From positions 248,001 to 312,000 of the forward strand of contig JAQTIA010000003.1 in assembly GCA_029433415.1 (NCBI GenBank): a DNA stretch of 64,000 nucleotides. Direction: 5' to 3'. This document shows positions 41,684-50,831 of this stretch, in pieces (within the stretch, counting starts at the first letter, position 1; each line of letters opens with the position of its first letter). Under the pieces are notes generated by a model that saw nothing but the letters and a program-made list of their open reading frames with translations, had not been told where the DNA came from and made no database searches. The DNA is from Acetobacteraceae bacterium ESL0709 (GTDB lineage: Bacteria > Pseudomonadota > Alphaproteobacteria > Acetobacterales > Acetobacteraceae). Made by a program: the position numbers and the translations under genes.

Positions 41684-42559
41684 TTATACCTGTTTTTGTC
41701 GTGGGGTCAGGCTGCTGCCAATGGCGGCTGTCGTGATGCAGATGATCGCCATTAATTGCAGCATGGTCAGATGTTCCCCCAGAATGAAGAATCCTGCGAG
41801 AGAGCCAATTGCAGGTGAAGTGCTTAAAAATGTGCTGAACAGGGAAGCGGGCAGCAGGCGAAGGGCCTTTATTTCTATGGAATAAGGCAATGCGCTGGAA
41901 AGTACTGCAACAATCAGTCCCTGAAACAGGACGGAGGGGAGAAATAGAGTGCCTCCTGCCGTGCTGATACCTACGGGCACGATCAGCACGGTTGCAACGC
42001 TCATACCCCATGCGGGGGCATCCAGTCCCAGACGGGCGGAGACGGATTTTCCGAACAGAACGTAAAACACCCAGCAGAGTCCGGCACCGGCTGCAAAAAG
42101 CACGCCAACAGGATCAAGATGATTGCCTGCATGCAGGGGGAGCAAAAAGGCGAGCCCCGTTATAATGAGGCCAATCCAGAGAAAGTCCTTCAATGTGCGG
42201 GAACCAAGCAGAGAGATCAGGACTGGCCCCGCGACTTCGATAGCAATGGCGAGGCCGATCGGAATACGGGCAAATGCCTGGTAAAAAAGCAGATTCATAA
42301 GCCCTAGTCCCGCACCATAGAGGATGAGAGGTTTCCAGCTTTCCAGAGGGAAACCTCGCCTCCATGGGCGTCTGAAAGCCATCAGGATGAGGGCGGCCAG
42401 CCCTATTCGCAAGGCGGCAACGCCAGCAGCGCCAATGGCAATGAAAAGATGCTTGGCGCAGGTTGCTCCGACATTCTGGGTTATCAGAGAACACAGAACC
42501 AGAGCCGCTCCCTTGATCTGGTCATTATGCGTCGTTTCATGCGGGGAGGGGACGGGCAT
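41684..42559 (-). CDS. EamA/RhtA-family metabolite exporter
   Basis: A 291-aa inner-membrane protein with ten predicted helices and two EamA repeats. The sequence 'ALRIGLAALILMAFRRPW', 'GLMNLLFYQAFARIPIGLAI' and 'SSALPYSIEIKALRLLPASL' is typical of the RhtA threonine/homoserine efflux group. It stands alone on the minus strand. The substrate is not determined. Confidence 0.82.
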   Translation of the reverse strand: MPVPSPHETTHNDQIKGAALVLCSLITQNVGATCAKHLFIAIGAAGVAALRIGLAALILMAFRRPWRRGFPLESWKPLILYGAGLGLMNLLFYQAFARIPIGLAIAIEVAGPVLISLLGSRTLKDFLWIGLIITGLAFLLPLHAGNHLDPVGVLFAAGAGLCWVFYVLFGKSVSARLGLDAPAWGMSVATVLIVPVGISTAGGTLFLPSVLFQGLIVAVLSSALPYSIEIKALRLLPASLFSTFLSTSPAIGSLAGFFILGEHLTMLQLMAIICITTAAIGSSLTPRQKQV

Positions 42560-42664
42560 TCTGAACCTGTCAGGAGGAAAGAGGGAGTTTCTCTATGTTG
42601 TATTTCGTTTACGAAGTCCAGACAGAAGCTGAAACAGAGAGCTTGCAGGCGCCATAAAGAAAAA

Positions 42665-42687
42665 CCCCCTTCCCATAGGGAAGAGGG
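42665..42687 (-). terminator. terminator of the 133-aa gene
   Basis: On the minus strand a CCCTCTTCCC / GGGAAGGGGG hairpin with a 3-nt loop is followed by TTTTTC. It lies 29 bp past the stop of the gene ending at 42716. Confidence 0.75.
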
Positions 42688-42715
42688 CGATAATTGCCAC
42701 GAAGTGACGGAGTGT

Positions 42716-43117
42716 TTAATCGTGTTGTTTGACGTGTTTGGAGGCGATAGCCACCTCGTGCTTGAGGGTATCCCATGCCATAAAGAGAGCTGGTTGCGCC
42801 TCTGATCCCAGAATAGCAAAAACGACATCAGGACTTTTGAAATCAGGGTGCTTGTCCTTGCTCTCGCGTTGTGCCGGGGAGAGAAGCTCTTCCAGTTTTC
42901 TGGGTTTTTCGATTTTGCCAGCCTTATATGCGGCTTCAGCCTTCTGGGGGAGGGAGTCGGCAAGAATGATCTCATAAAGCTTGGCATCAATTTTTTCGCG
43001 GATAGAAGCCGCATTTTCATGGAACCAGCGTGAAACCTTGTCATCATTATTCTTGCGGACTTTATCAAGAGTCTCTTTGACTTCCTGATAGAAAGGGTCT
43101 GTCACTTGGTCAGCCAT
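42716..43117 (-). CDS. hypothetical 133-aa charged protein
   Basis: A soluble, lysine/glutamate-rich protein (KETLDKVRKNNDDKVSRWFH; KAGKIEKPRKLEELLSPAQR) without signal peptide or membrane segment, and probably helical. It has a clear ribosome binding site (AAGGATAA) and its own terminator, so it is likely real. I recognise no family. Confidence 0.6.
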   Translation of the reverse strand: MADQVTDPFYQEVKETLDKVRKNNDDKVSRWFHENAASIREKIDAKLYEIILADSLPQKAEAAYKAGKIEKPRKLEELLSPAQRESKDKHPDFKSPDVVFAILGSEAQPALFMAWDTLKHEVAIASKHVKQHD

Positions 43118-43343
43118 AATGTTTATCCTTATAATTCCAGTTAACTTGTCTCACAGTAACACTATTTTGAGCAAAAAGAGGTTAATTCTTTTTAAGATGC
43201 GGGATTGATAAAGGGCTTGGCTAGAAACGATATCCACGTAATATATTTAAAGTTTTGTAAGTTTTTTTGAAAGCATATGTAAAAAGTGACGGGTTTCATA
43301 TACGCTCACCCGGGCTAACCATTATTTTTAAAGGATTCTTGTG

Positions 43344-43631
43344 ATGAAATATAATAGAGAGGCATTGGCTAAAGATTTTGATCCGACTTATGCAACGCCG
43401 AACTCACAGTTCTGGAATATTATGAATTCTCTTGAACAGGTAGGTGAAGGGGCTGTTTTTGCCCATGCCGTTGCGGGTCTTCTTTTCCCGAATTTGCGTG
43501 TTACTGAAATTCAGGAATGGCACATCAATGTTGCCAGAGACTTGCTCGAGATTCTTGGATTCGCGCCCATTACAAAACATGCCCATCAATATCGCCGTAA
43601 AGCTGACTATAAATACTGGCTGAAAAAATAA
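43344..43631 (+). CDS. hypothetical 95-aa protein
   Basis: ATG at 43344 (a GTG sits directly before it) with AAGGATTC upstream. The 95-aa product (FWNIMNSLEQVGEGAVFAHA; LFPNLRVTEIQEWHINVARD) is mixed alpha/beta with no known motif. It ends about 30 bp before the 3' end of the second structured RNA, which runs towards it. Confidence 0.55.
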   Translation: MKYNREALAKDFDPTYATPNSQFWNIMNSLEQVGEGAVFAHAVAGLLFPNLRVTEIQEWHINVARDLLEILGFAPITKHAHQYRRKADYKYWLKK

Positions 43632-43660
43632 GCCGGAAATTCTGATTTACGCTACTGCAA

Positions 43661-44200
43661 GGGCCTTATCGTTTCTCCGTTTGGGGTTACGATAAGGCTT
43701 TTTCAGGACGGGTCTTTCCAGTGCTCTTTTCATGGTCGCTTATGCGGCCTGAAGGTGAAGGAGCTATGATAAAGACCCTCGGAATGTGCTGAAAGCTTCC
43801 TTTCCCTGGTTGATCCGTCGCCTCCGGTCTGTTGTTTGGTGTTACCGGAGAAAAACACTCTGGGGGCCTGTGACGGCCCAGCGCTGACGGCCCCTGACAG
43901 GGCGGCTCTTCTTGTGTGAGGACTGGCGTTACTGTTATCGGTCCGTTCCTTTTGCCGAAGTCCGCACTAAAGGCGCGCTCAGAGGATCCGTTTCCGATAT
44001 TTCCTGAAGAGAAAAAGCCGCACAAAGGCTCCGCCAGTTCCATAGGGAATTTGCGTACACGGCCTACTGGATGGAGCTGTAAGCTCCATGTTATAGAGAC
44101 AATCAGTCATTGGCTGAGGCTTTCAAAGTGTTGCTCAGTTAGTGATCAGGATCGGACAAGGCTGCGAAAACTTGTTCGGTCCGTTCCTCATGATTACGCC
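43661..44200 (-). ncRNA. large structured RNA candidate, copy 2
   Basis: Minus-strand homologue of the RNA at 1192-1684, about 540 nt. Shared blocks on the plus strand are 44171-44187 (GGAACGGACCGAACAAG reversed), 44146-44160, 44104-44118, the hairpin 44071-44089 (ATGGAGC / GCTCCAT, where copy 1 has ATGGGGC / GCCCCAT), the second GGAACGGACCGATAACAG at 43932-43949, GCGACGGATCAACC at 43808-43821 and the 7-bp stem CTCCGGT / ACCGGAG at 43822-43850. Stem GGGTCTTT / AAAGACCC (43711-43718, 43771-43778) carries a longer inserted arm than in copy 1. The 3' stem GCCTTATCG / CGATAAGGC is kept but lacks a T run. Sequence between the stems has diverged, as expected for a structured RNA. Confidence 0.6.
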
Positions 44201-44837
44201 TGATTGTGATGTGAGGCAAGCCCCAGCCCATAAAAGCTGCAAAATGCCCGAGTGTTTCTGAGGGAACTTGACGCAGGTCAAAGACAGGGCGGGTACGATT
44301 TCAGAGTATCGGCCCCGCTTCACAGAAATAAATTTTGTCCGATTCTTTTATACAAGGATGCGGACGTCTAAATGTCCTGTGCGTTTTTTTTTCGCTTTTG
44401 GGGTGATTTTGTCTCTCTCACAGGGGGAATAAATCACGCTTTTTTATCGTGAAAACCGTCATGTATTATCTTTATTTTTATTTTAATAGTGAAAATTTTA
44501 TAGGTAATTAGTGATTTTTGTTTTTTACTAAAAAAGTAAATATTTTGTTTATAATGATAATTATTTTTAATACTTATAAAACATAAAACTTAATATATTT
44601 GTAATTATGTTAATTTTTTATAAAAATTATGCTTAATGATTAATTTTTATAATTTTATATTAAAAATATATTTACATAATGAAATTTTATTATTTATCAA
44701 AAATAACAAGATTTTCAATCGATGAAATTTATTTATTGATCGAATAAAATTTTTCTATTTTACAAACTAACCAAAAATTCAGCCTGATAACGAAGAAGTG
44801 AGAGGAGATCCCGCTTTTTCGTTTTCTGTGAGGCATT
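44201..44837. other. AT-rich upstream region of cioAB
   Basis: The part near 44201-44340 is of normal composition and lies upstream of RNA copy 2. The remaining 500 bp up to cioA is extremely AT-rich and probably contains the oxidase promoter and regulator sites. No gene is seen. Confidence 0.45.
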
Positions 44838-46253
44838 ATGCAACATACACATGACGTTGCCCTCCTTCTGGCGCGGTTTCAGTTCGCGTTCACAGTCGGG
44901 GTGCATATCGTATTCCCTGCCTTTTCAATTGGTCTGGCTACGTATCTGGCCGTATTGGAAGGGCTTTGGCTCAAAACAAAACAGAATGTGTTTCTTGATC
45001 TTTACCGTTACTGGCTGAAAGTCTTTTCGCTGGTTTTTGGTATGGGGGTCGTTTCCGGTCTGGTTATGGCCTATCAGTTTGGTACAAACTGGTCCGCCTT
45101 TTCTCTCAAGGCAGGGCCGATTACAGGCGTCCTGCTCTCTTATGAAGTCATGACAGCCTTTTTTCTTGAGGCTGGATTTCTGGGCATCATGCTGTTCGGC
45201 ATGAACAAGGTCGGCAAGAAACTTCATTATACCGCAACATGCACGGTTGCTTTCGGAACGCTGATTTCCGCAACCTGGATCCTTGCGTCAAATTCATGGA
45301 TGCAGACGCCGCAAGGCTATCATATTGACCAGGCCACGGGGCGTTTTCTGCCTGATGACTGGCTGGCTATCATCTTTACGCCGTCATTTCCCTACAGGCT
45401 TGTTCATATGGGACTGGCCGCTTTTCTCTCTGTTGCTTTCGCTGTTGGCGCGACGGCCGCATGGCATCTCCTCAAGGAAAGAAAACAGGGCCTGGCCGCC
45501 AGTAATCCGGTACGCGTCATGTTTTCCATGGCATTATGGATGATTACCATTGTAGCCCCTTTGCAATTGCTTGCCGGCGATATGCATGGTCTGAACACAC
45601 TGAAATATCAGCCTGCCAAGGTTGCAGCGATGGAAGGAGATTGGGAAAGCGAGGGCAGGGCGCCTGAAATTCTCTTTGGTATTCCTGACATGAAGGAAGA
45701 GCGTACGAAATACGCTATCAAAATCCCCTATGCCGGGTCGCTTATCCTGACACACAGCCTGGAGGGGAAGGTCCCTGGTCTGAAGGATTACCCGAAAGAT
45801 GAACGCGCTCCTGCACAAGTGGTGTTCTTTTCTTTCCGTATCATGATCGCCCTTGGGTGTCTGATGATCCTGGCTGGTTTTGCGTCTCTCTGGTTAAGAT
45901 GGAAAAAACGTTTCTATAACAGCACGTTTTTCCAGAGATTCATGCTTCTGATGGGACCATCCGGGTTCCTGGCCATTCTGTGTGGCTGGGTCACAACGGA
46001 GGTCGGTCGGCAACCATGGACGGTCTATGGCCAGCTTCGTACTGTTGACAGTGCGTCGCCCCTGATGGCGTCAAGCCTGACATTCTCGGTCGTCCTGTTC
46101 GTGATTGTCTATTGTTTCATCTTTGGCACGGGGCTGATGTTCTTGTTCCGTATGCTCAGAAAAACGCCTGAAGTGGGGGAAAGCACAGACGGTACAGTCC
46201 GTATTGGCATGCGCCCCGAAATTGTTGAATCCGTTCGTGGAGGAAGCAGATAA
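44838..46253 (+). CDS. cioA: cytochrome bd-type (cyanide-insensitive) oxidase subunit I
   Basis: Quinol oxidase subunit I, an inner-membrane protein of 471 aa holding haems b558, b595 and d. 'LLLARFQFAFTVGVHIVFPA' contains the haem His near residue 19, 'GMGVVSGLVMAYQFGTNW' the conserved GxxxxV helix, and 'GRQPWTVYGQLRT' the typical GRQPW motif. It is shorter than E. coli CydA (522 aa) because the quinol loop is short, as in CioA of pseudomonads and acetic acid bacteria. The stop overlaps cioB by 1 bp. Confidence 0.92.
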   Translation: MQHTHDVALLLARFQFAFTVGVHIVFPAFSIGLATYLAVLEGLWLKTKQNVFLDLYRYWLKVFSLVFGMGVVSGLVMAYQFGTNWSAFSLKAGPITGVLLSYEVMTAFFLEAGFLGIMLFGMNKVGKKLHYTATCTVAFGTLISATWILASNSWMQTPQGYHIDQATGRFLPDDWLAIIFTPSFPYRLVHMGLAAFLSVAFAVGATAAWHLLKERKQGLAASNPVRVMFSMALWMITIVAPLQLLAGDMHGLNTLKYQPAKVAAMEGDWESEGRAPEILFGIPDMKEERTKYAIKIPYAGSLILTHSLEGKVPGLKDYPKDERAPAQVVFFSFRIMIALGCLMILAGFASLWLRWKKRFYNSTFFQRFMLLMGPSGFLAILCGWVTTEVGRQPWTVYGQLRTVDSASPLMASSLTFSVVLFVIVYCFIFGTGLMFLFRMLRKTPEVGESTDGTVRIGMRPEIVESVRGGSR

Positions 46254-47275
46254 TGAGTGGTTTGGCTTATTGGCTCCCCGTTGTGTGGGCTGTCATCGTT
46301 GTCGTCGCCATTACGATCTATGTGGTGCTGGATGGTTTTGATCTGGGTGTGGGAATGCTCTTTGCGTTCGAAAAAGACCCTTCTGACCGTAACGTCATGG
46401 TGCATACCATTGCCCCGGTGTGGGATGGCAATGAAACATGGATGATCCTGGGGGGAGCCGTTCTGTTTGGTGTCTTTCCCGGAGGGTATTCCACATTGCT
46501 GCCAGCTTTTTACATTCCCATTATCCTTATGTTGCTGGCGTTGATTTTCAGAGGGGTTTCCTTTGAGTATCGTATTCTGGCTCACACAGAGCGCGAGAAA
46601 ATTGTATGGAATTACGGTTTCATGTTTGGTTCCGCTTTGGCTTCCTTCTGTCAAGGGGCCATATTGGGGGGCTATGTTCAGGGCGTTTCCATCACGAATG
46701 GTATTTTCTCGGGCAGTGTGATGGACTGGCTCAGTCCTTTCTCCCTTCTGTGCGGTCTTGCCGTCATGTGTGGCTATGCCCTGCTGGGCGCGACATGGCT
46801 TGTCTGGCGGACAGGTGGCGCATTGGAGAAAAGATGCCGCAGGTGGTCCGAGGTTCTTGCTGTGGCGATGTTCTTCTGCATCGTGGCTGTAAGTTTGTGG
46901 ACGCCTTTCCTGAATGCGCCTTATCTGCGCCGCTGGACGGAATGGCCTAATATCATCCTCGTCAGCCCCGTACCGCTTCTGCTGGTTGTCTGTGGCGCGG
47001 TTATGGCATCGGCTTTGCGGAAAGGAAGCCATCGTGTTCCCTTCTTCTGTGCCTTGGGATGGTTCCTTCTGACTTTGGTTGGATTGGCTATTACTGTGTG
47101 GCCCTATGCTATCCCGCCGTCACTGAAGCTGTGGGATGTGGCGTCTCCCATCTCCAGTCAGCTTGTGGTACTGGGGGGAGCTGTCATCCTGCTGCCTATC
47201 GTACTGGCCTATACCGTTTACTCTTATCACGTGTTCCGTGGGAAAGTGAGTGCAGAAGATGCTACGCATTATTAA
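46253..47275 (+). CDS. cioB: cytochrome bd-type oxidase subunit II
   Basis: A 340-aa membrane partner of CioA with about 8-9 helices. The opening 'LPVVWAVIVVVAITIYVVLD' with 'GFDLGVGMLFAF' and then 'APVWDGNETWMILGGAVLFG' are signatures of CydB/CioB. Together the subunits oxidise ubiquinol and reduce oxygen to water without pumping protons. A small DUF2474 gene starts within its last codons. Confidence 0.93.
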   Translation: MSGLAYWLPVVWAVIVVVAITIYVVLDGFDLGVGMLFAFEKDPSDRNVMVHTIAPVWDGNETWMILGGAVLFGVFPGGYSTLLPAFYIPIILMLLALIFRGVSFEYRILAHTEREKIVWNYGFMFGSALASFCQGAILGGYVQGVSITNGIFSGSVMDWLSPFSLLCGLAVMCGYALLGATWLVWRTGGALEKRCRRWSEVLAVAMFFCIVAVSLWTPFLNAPYLRRWTEWPNIILVSPVPLLLVVCGAVMASALRKGSHRVPFFCALGWFLLTLVGLAITVWPYAIPPSLKLWDVASPISSQLVVLGGAVILLPIVLAYTVYSYHVFRGKVSAEDATHY

Positions 47276-47411
47276 GCTCGTCGAACCAGAGAATGAGAAA
47301 ACCCCTCATTCTTTCTGGAAACGCCTGGGATGGTTCGCCATCCTGTGGAGCGGCAGCACAGCGGTCGTGCTGGGGGCCTCCTCCCTCTTGCACATGCTGA
47401 TCCCGCATTAG
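47259..47411 (+). CDS. DUF2474 small subunit of the bd oxidase
   Basis: A 50-aa protein, ATG at 47259, overlapping the cioB end by 17 bp in another frame. It has a charged N terminus, then 'FWKRLGWFAILWSGSTAVVL' and one membrane helix to about residue 45. 'W-RLGWF--LW--S' is the DUF2474 pattern found after cioAB in many proteobacteria. By analogy with CydX it may stabilise the oxidase. A terminator follows. Confidence 0.8.
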   Translation: MLRIIKLVEPENEKTPHSFWKRLGWFAILWSGSTAVVLGASSLLHMLIPH

Positions 47412-47429
47412 GGGAATGGGATAAAAAAA

Positions 47430-47463
47430 CACCTGACTGCGCTTTCATGGGGGCAGTCAGGTG
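47430..47463 (+). terminator. terminator after the oxidase operon
   Basis: CACCTGACTGC / GCAGTCAGGTG is a perfect 11-bp stem with an A run before it and an AT-rich tail after it. It can serve the oxidase operon and the convergent gene at 47487. Confidence 0.8.
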
Positions 47464-47486
47464 AATATTTTATATTACGGTTAATA

Positions 47487-48683
47487 TTATATAGAAATAC
47501 TTAATACCCCAGAAGTAGGTATGAGCGTTTCCCCTGATATAATTTTTCCTTCTTGATTTATTGTTATTATCATATCTTGAGGCAGCATTGAGATTTGTTT
47601 TACTTGCTGTGACTTCTGCCTGAAGGTATCTCTTGATCTAAGCAGCAGAGAAAGATTTCCAGTAACACCATGTGTAATTTCTTTTTCACGCCGCGTTTCA
47701 ATGATTAAATGATGACCGAGACGTAAGGGAGCTGTGACCAGTCCTTGGCATAGGATGGCATTTCTAGCTAATTTGTAAGTGCTAGAAAAAATTATTTTAT
47801 TGGCACGTCCTATAGTCATAAGACTTTCTTCGAGAGTATCATAGAGGTCTGTTTTTAAACGGAAGAAACTGAAGCTACTGAGTGCAGGGTCCACTATTTT
47901 TATAGCTACGTTTAGAGCCATAACCGCTTGAACAAATAGTTCATATTTTTTATTATAAGACGTTATATCTTCATTTATTTTTAACATTTTCGTATAGGCA
48001 GTTTTCGTTCCAAAGAAATCTGTATCAAATGTTTTTGATATATTTCCTCCATCGAATATGTTGTCTGTTTGCTGCTTTATGTGATTTACTTCTAGTATTA
48101 ATTTTTCCTGTATGTCGTACATATTACTATGGCGTTGGAATAGTTCGTTCTTAATCCTAGTTTGCCATTCTGTATTACCTCCTTTTTCTTCTAGATATCG
48201 GAAAAAACTCTCTTGTAGCCAAGATATACATCCCTTTAAAGGGGAAATATCTGTATTTTCCTGCCACGTTATAATTTTTTGAATATTCTCTTTGATATTA
48301 GCGAGCTCGCTAGCAATATCAGCTAAGTGTTGTTGGGCAAAGAGCATACTGCCAAGGGTAAATCCTAAACTGACAAACTGAGCTGGAGAAAGTGTATTCA
48401 CAAATTCTGGATGTTTTAGTATTTGCCCTTTAGAATCCCGCATGACAGCATAACCATTTCGGAAAGAAGCCTCTCCACGTTGTAAAGCAGCCATAGCTGT
48501 TGGGGAAAATGTTACACGATATGTGCCGTCAGTGAGCGAAGGGAGTGTTGTGATCAACGAGCGTACAATATTATCGCTGATAATCTTATATGTTCCTTTA
48601 TGAGGTTTTTCAGCAGATGTGACGTCTATGACGGTATTTCCAGAGCTATCAATTAATTTAAAGTCTGTGTAATTTTTAGTCAT
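47487..48683 (-). CDS. unknown 398-aa protein beside tRNA-Ser
   Basis: The sequence is AT-richer than its neighbours and has AT-rich codon use. There is no signal peptide. A hydrophobic stretch 'FVSLGFTLGSMLFAQQ' lies at about 104-119, followed by a long helical, probably coiled region (ADIASELANIKENIQKI; KLILEVNHIKQQTDNIF). The start 'DFKLIDSSGNTVIDVTS' and end 'IITINQEGKIISGETLIPTS' look like beta-rich caps. One central hydrophobic segment amid long helices is also seen in some pore-forming or phage-defence proteins, but I do not recognise a family. Its location next to a tRNA gene fits acquired cargo. Confidence 0.6.
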   Translation of the reverse strand: MTKNYTDFKLIDSSGNTVIDVTSAEKPHKGTYKIISDNIVRSLITTLPSLTDGTYRVTFSPTAMAALQRGEASFRNGYAVMRDSKGQILKHPEFVNTLSPAQFVSLGFTLGSMLFAQQHLADIASELANIKENIQKIITWQENTDISPLKGCISWLQESFFRYLEEKGGNTEWQTRIKNELFQRHSNMYDIQEKLILEVNHIKQQTDNIFDGGNISKTFDTDFFGTKTAYTKMLKINEDITSYNKKYELFVQAVMALNVAIKIVDPALSSFSFFRLKTDLYDTLEESLMTIGRANKIIFSSTYKLARNAILCQGLVTAPLRLGHHLIIETRREKEITHGVTGNLSLLLRSRDTFRQKSQQVKQISMLPQDMIITINQEGKIISGETLIPTSGVLSISI

Positions 48684-48833
48684 CTTATCCTCTTCTACGA
48701 AAAAACATATATCTGTTCTGATAGTCGGAGTTTCTTGAATTTGAATCGACTAAAGGACTAACCGTAAAACAATTTGAAAAAGAGTAAAACATTACTCTAA
48801 AAATGGCGGTAATCTGCGATTTTTGAAGTGTAG

Positions 48834-48924
48834 TGGCGGAGAGAGAGGGATTCGAACCCTCGGTACGCTATTAACGTACACACGCTTTCCAAGCGTGCGC
48901 CTTAAGCCGCTCGGCCATCTCTCC
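48834..48924 (-). tRNA. tRNA-Ser (GGA)
   Basis: On the minus strand GGAGAGA pairs with TCTCTCC, followed by GCCA. The anticodon stem CACGC / GCGTG encloses loop TTGGAAA (anticodon GGA). A long variable arm (TGTACGTTAATAGCGTAC) marks class II Ser tRNA, and the T loop reads GGTTCGAATCC. Total 91 nt with CCA. Confidence 0.96.
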
Positions 48925-48972
48925 GTTCAAGGCTTGGGGAACATAGCAGGGTTTTGATTTGATGCAACCCCA

Positions 48973-49602
48973 TTAACGACAATTACGGACAAATTTTTCT
49001 ATTTTTTTTAATGATTTAACGCCGCGACTTTCTTCCACGCCGGATGAAACATCTACAGCGCTTGTGCCGCTTGCCATAATAGCGCTTGAAACGTTCTCTG
49101 GTGTCAGCCCGCCGGCCAGAATCCAGGGAGCCGGTGCCGGCCAGTTCCGTGTCAGACTCCAGTCGAATGATTTTCCCAATCCGCCTGGCTGATTATCATT
49201 GGGGTCAGCAGGAGACTCTATGATATAACCATCAAGATTATTTTTGTCCGACGGAAGATCTTCAGGTCCTTTAATCCCTTTGGCCAGCCAGACAGGAACG
49301 TCAAAGCGTTGTCGGATGGCGACAGCCTGTTCTATAGGGCCATAAAGTTGAAGAATATCCAGCGGGACTACTGCCAGGACCGCTTTAATTTCGTCAAAAG
49401 TTGGATTGACGAATAGCCCTACTCTCTGGGGACCGCCTTCAGCGGCTGTTCTGGTCGAGTGATGTAAATCGAGAGCCTGTTTCGCCGGGATATATCTGGG
49501 AGAGGGGGGATAGAAAATAAATCCTGTCCAGTCGACACCCAAGGCAGCGCAGAGTTGCATTTCTTCTGCGCGTTTCAGGCCACAGATCTTGACCTTGACC
49601 AT
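48973..49602 (-). CDS. trpF: phosphoribosylanthranilate isomerase
   Basis: TrpF catalyses the Amadori rearrangement in tryptophan synthesis. The 209-aa TIM-barrel starts 'VKICGLKRAEEMQLCAALGV' with the catalytic Cys, and has 'DWTGFIFYPPSPRYI', 'LQLYG', 'ILAGGLTPENV' and the final 'AVDVSSGVEESRGVK' phosphate-binding loop. It follows pyrF with a 1-bp overlap. Confidence 0.95.
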   Translation of the reverse strand: MVKVKICGLKRAEEMQLCAALGVDWTGFIFYPPSPRYIPAKQALDLHHSTRTAAEGGPQRVGLFVNPTFDEIKAVLAVVPLDILQLYGPIEQAVAIRQRFDVPVWLAKGIKGPEDLPSDKNNLDGYIIESPADPNDNQPGGLGKSFDWSLTRNWPAPAPWILAGGLTPENVSSAIMASGTSAVDVSSGVEESRGVKSLKKIEKFVRNCR

Positions 49603-50312
49603 CAGCCTTGCAACTCAGCCTTGATGGCTCTGGCAGCCAATGCAGGGTCAGCTGCTTTTGTTATGGGACGCCCAACGACGATCCAGTCGGCTCCTGCCTG
49701 TGCTGCCTCATGAGGCGTCATAATGCGTTGCTGGTCGTCAGAGCTGCTTCCTTTGGGGCGTATGCCTGGCACAACCAGAACAGGCTCCTCTCCCAAAGTG
49801 TCGCGCAGTGCCTGAATTTCATGCGCTGAGCAAACAAGGCCATCAGCACCTGACTGAATGGCCATTTTTCCCAGACGGACAACTTCTTCGAGAGGCGGGA
49901 GGTCAATACCAACGGCTTTGAGCGATTGCTCGTTCATGCTGGTCAGCACAGTCACGGCCAGAAGTTTGGGGCGAGTGGAAGAGGAATGTGCCTGTTCCAG
50001 AGCTTCACGCGAGCGGGCAATCATTTCCGGTCCGCCCAATGCATGAATGGTCATCAGTTCAGGCGAAAGGGTAGAGAGCAGGGAGCGCAGGCCAGAAGCG
50101 ACTGTATTGGGGATGTCATGCAGCTTGAGATCAAGAAAGAGCCTTTGCCCATGAGAAACATCACGGACGGCGTCCAGACCGCAGGCATAGGTAAATTCCA
50201 GTCCCAGCTTGAAAGCGTCAACCGTTTCATGCAGGGCGGAAACCCACCGCGCAGCCTGTTTCCTGTCTGCGGTATCAAGGGCGGCAATCAGTCTGGTTGG
50301 GCGTTTGCTCAT
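49602..50312 (-). CDS. pyrF: orotidine 5'-phosphate decarboxylase
   Basis: PyrF makes UMP from OMP. The 236-aa protein has 'LIAALDTADRKQA', the catalytic 'LFLDLKLHDIPNTVASG' (Asp-Lys-Asp array) and 'VVPGIRP' with 'GADWIVVGRPI' near the end. It is co-transcribed with lapA upstream and trpF downstream, a grouping common in alphaproteobacteria. Confidence 0.95.
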   Translation of the reverse strand: MSKRPTRLIAALDTADRKQAARWVSALHETVDAFKLGLEFTYACGLDAVRDVSHGQRLFLDLKLHDIPNTVASGLRSLLSTLSPELMTIHALGGPEMIARSREALEQAHSSSTRPKLLAVTVLTSMNEQSLKAVGIDLPPLEEVVRLGKMAIQSGADGLVCSAHEIQALRDTLGEEPVLVVPGIRPKGSSSDDQQRIMTPHEAAQAGADWIVVGRPITKAADPALAARAIKAELQG

Positions 50313-50665
50313 GGGGCAGGGCTTTGCATTACTGGAGAAGGCGTAACCGGAACATCAGCCTTTCCTGTAGGTTCGGCAGCGGGAACATGAAGAGAAGAAA
50401 CTTGCTGCTGGAGGTCAGCGATCTGTTTTTCATATGTGCTGGACTGTGTTTCAGCGCGGCGGGCACGATGTCTTTGTTTCAATTCTCCGGCCCAACCAAT
50501 GACAAGCCCGATAAGCAGGAAGAAAATTGAAAGGCCGAAGGCCAATAAGCCAATCGAGATATGAAAACTCTTGGAGATAATCCACATCTCTGAAGGAGCA
50601 GGATTGGACAAGGCAAAAACGGTGAGGACTGCCAAAAGGCATACAATAATTACAAGTCTTATCAT
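50309..50665 (-). CDS. lapA: LapA-domain (DUF1049) membrane protein
   Basis: A 118-aa protein with two membrane helices (about 4-22 and 40-62) and a cytoplasmic coiled segment (AETQSSTYEKQIADLQQQVS), ending in a Pro/Ala-rich tail. This is the LapA/DUF1049 layout, linked to lipopolysaccharide assembly in E. coli. The stop overlaps pyrF by 4 bp. Confidence 0.75.
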   Translation of the reverse strand: MIRLVIIVCLLAVLTVFALSNPAPSEMWIISKSFHISIGLLAFGLSIFFLLIGLVIGWAGELKQRHRARRAETQSSTYEKQIADLQQQVSSLHVPAAEPTGKADVPVTPSPVMQSPAP

Positions 50666-50831
50666 GGCTTCTTCCTAGCGTGTCCCGTAAGGGTTCGACA
50701 AGATGGGGATTATAGAGGGAAATATTTTTTATTTTTGTAAAAAAACACCGTCTGATTTATAAAATATGAGAGATTATTTTTCATAATGCCACATAACATC
50801 GCGATCAAAAAGACTATAGGGATAATTGTCA

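Noticed and set aside
46109-47032. 307-aa ORF antisense to cioB
   Set aside because: It is low-complexity, His/Gln/Arg-rich and fully opposite a well-supported gene; a mirror of codon bias.
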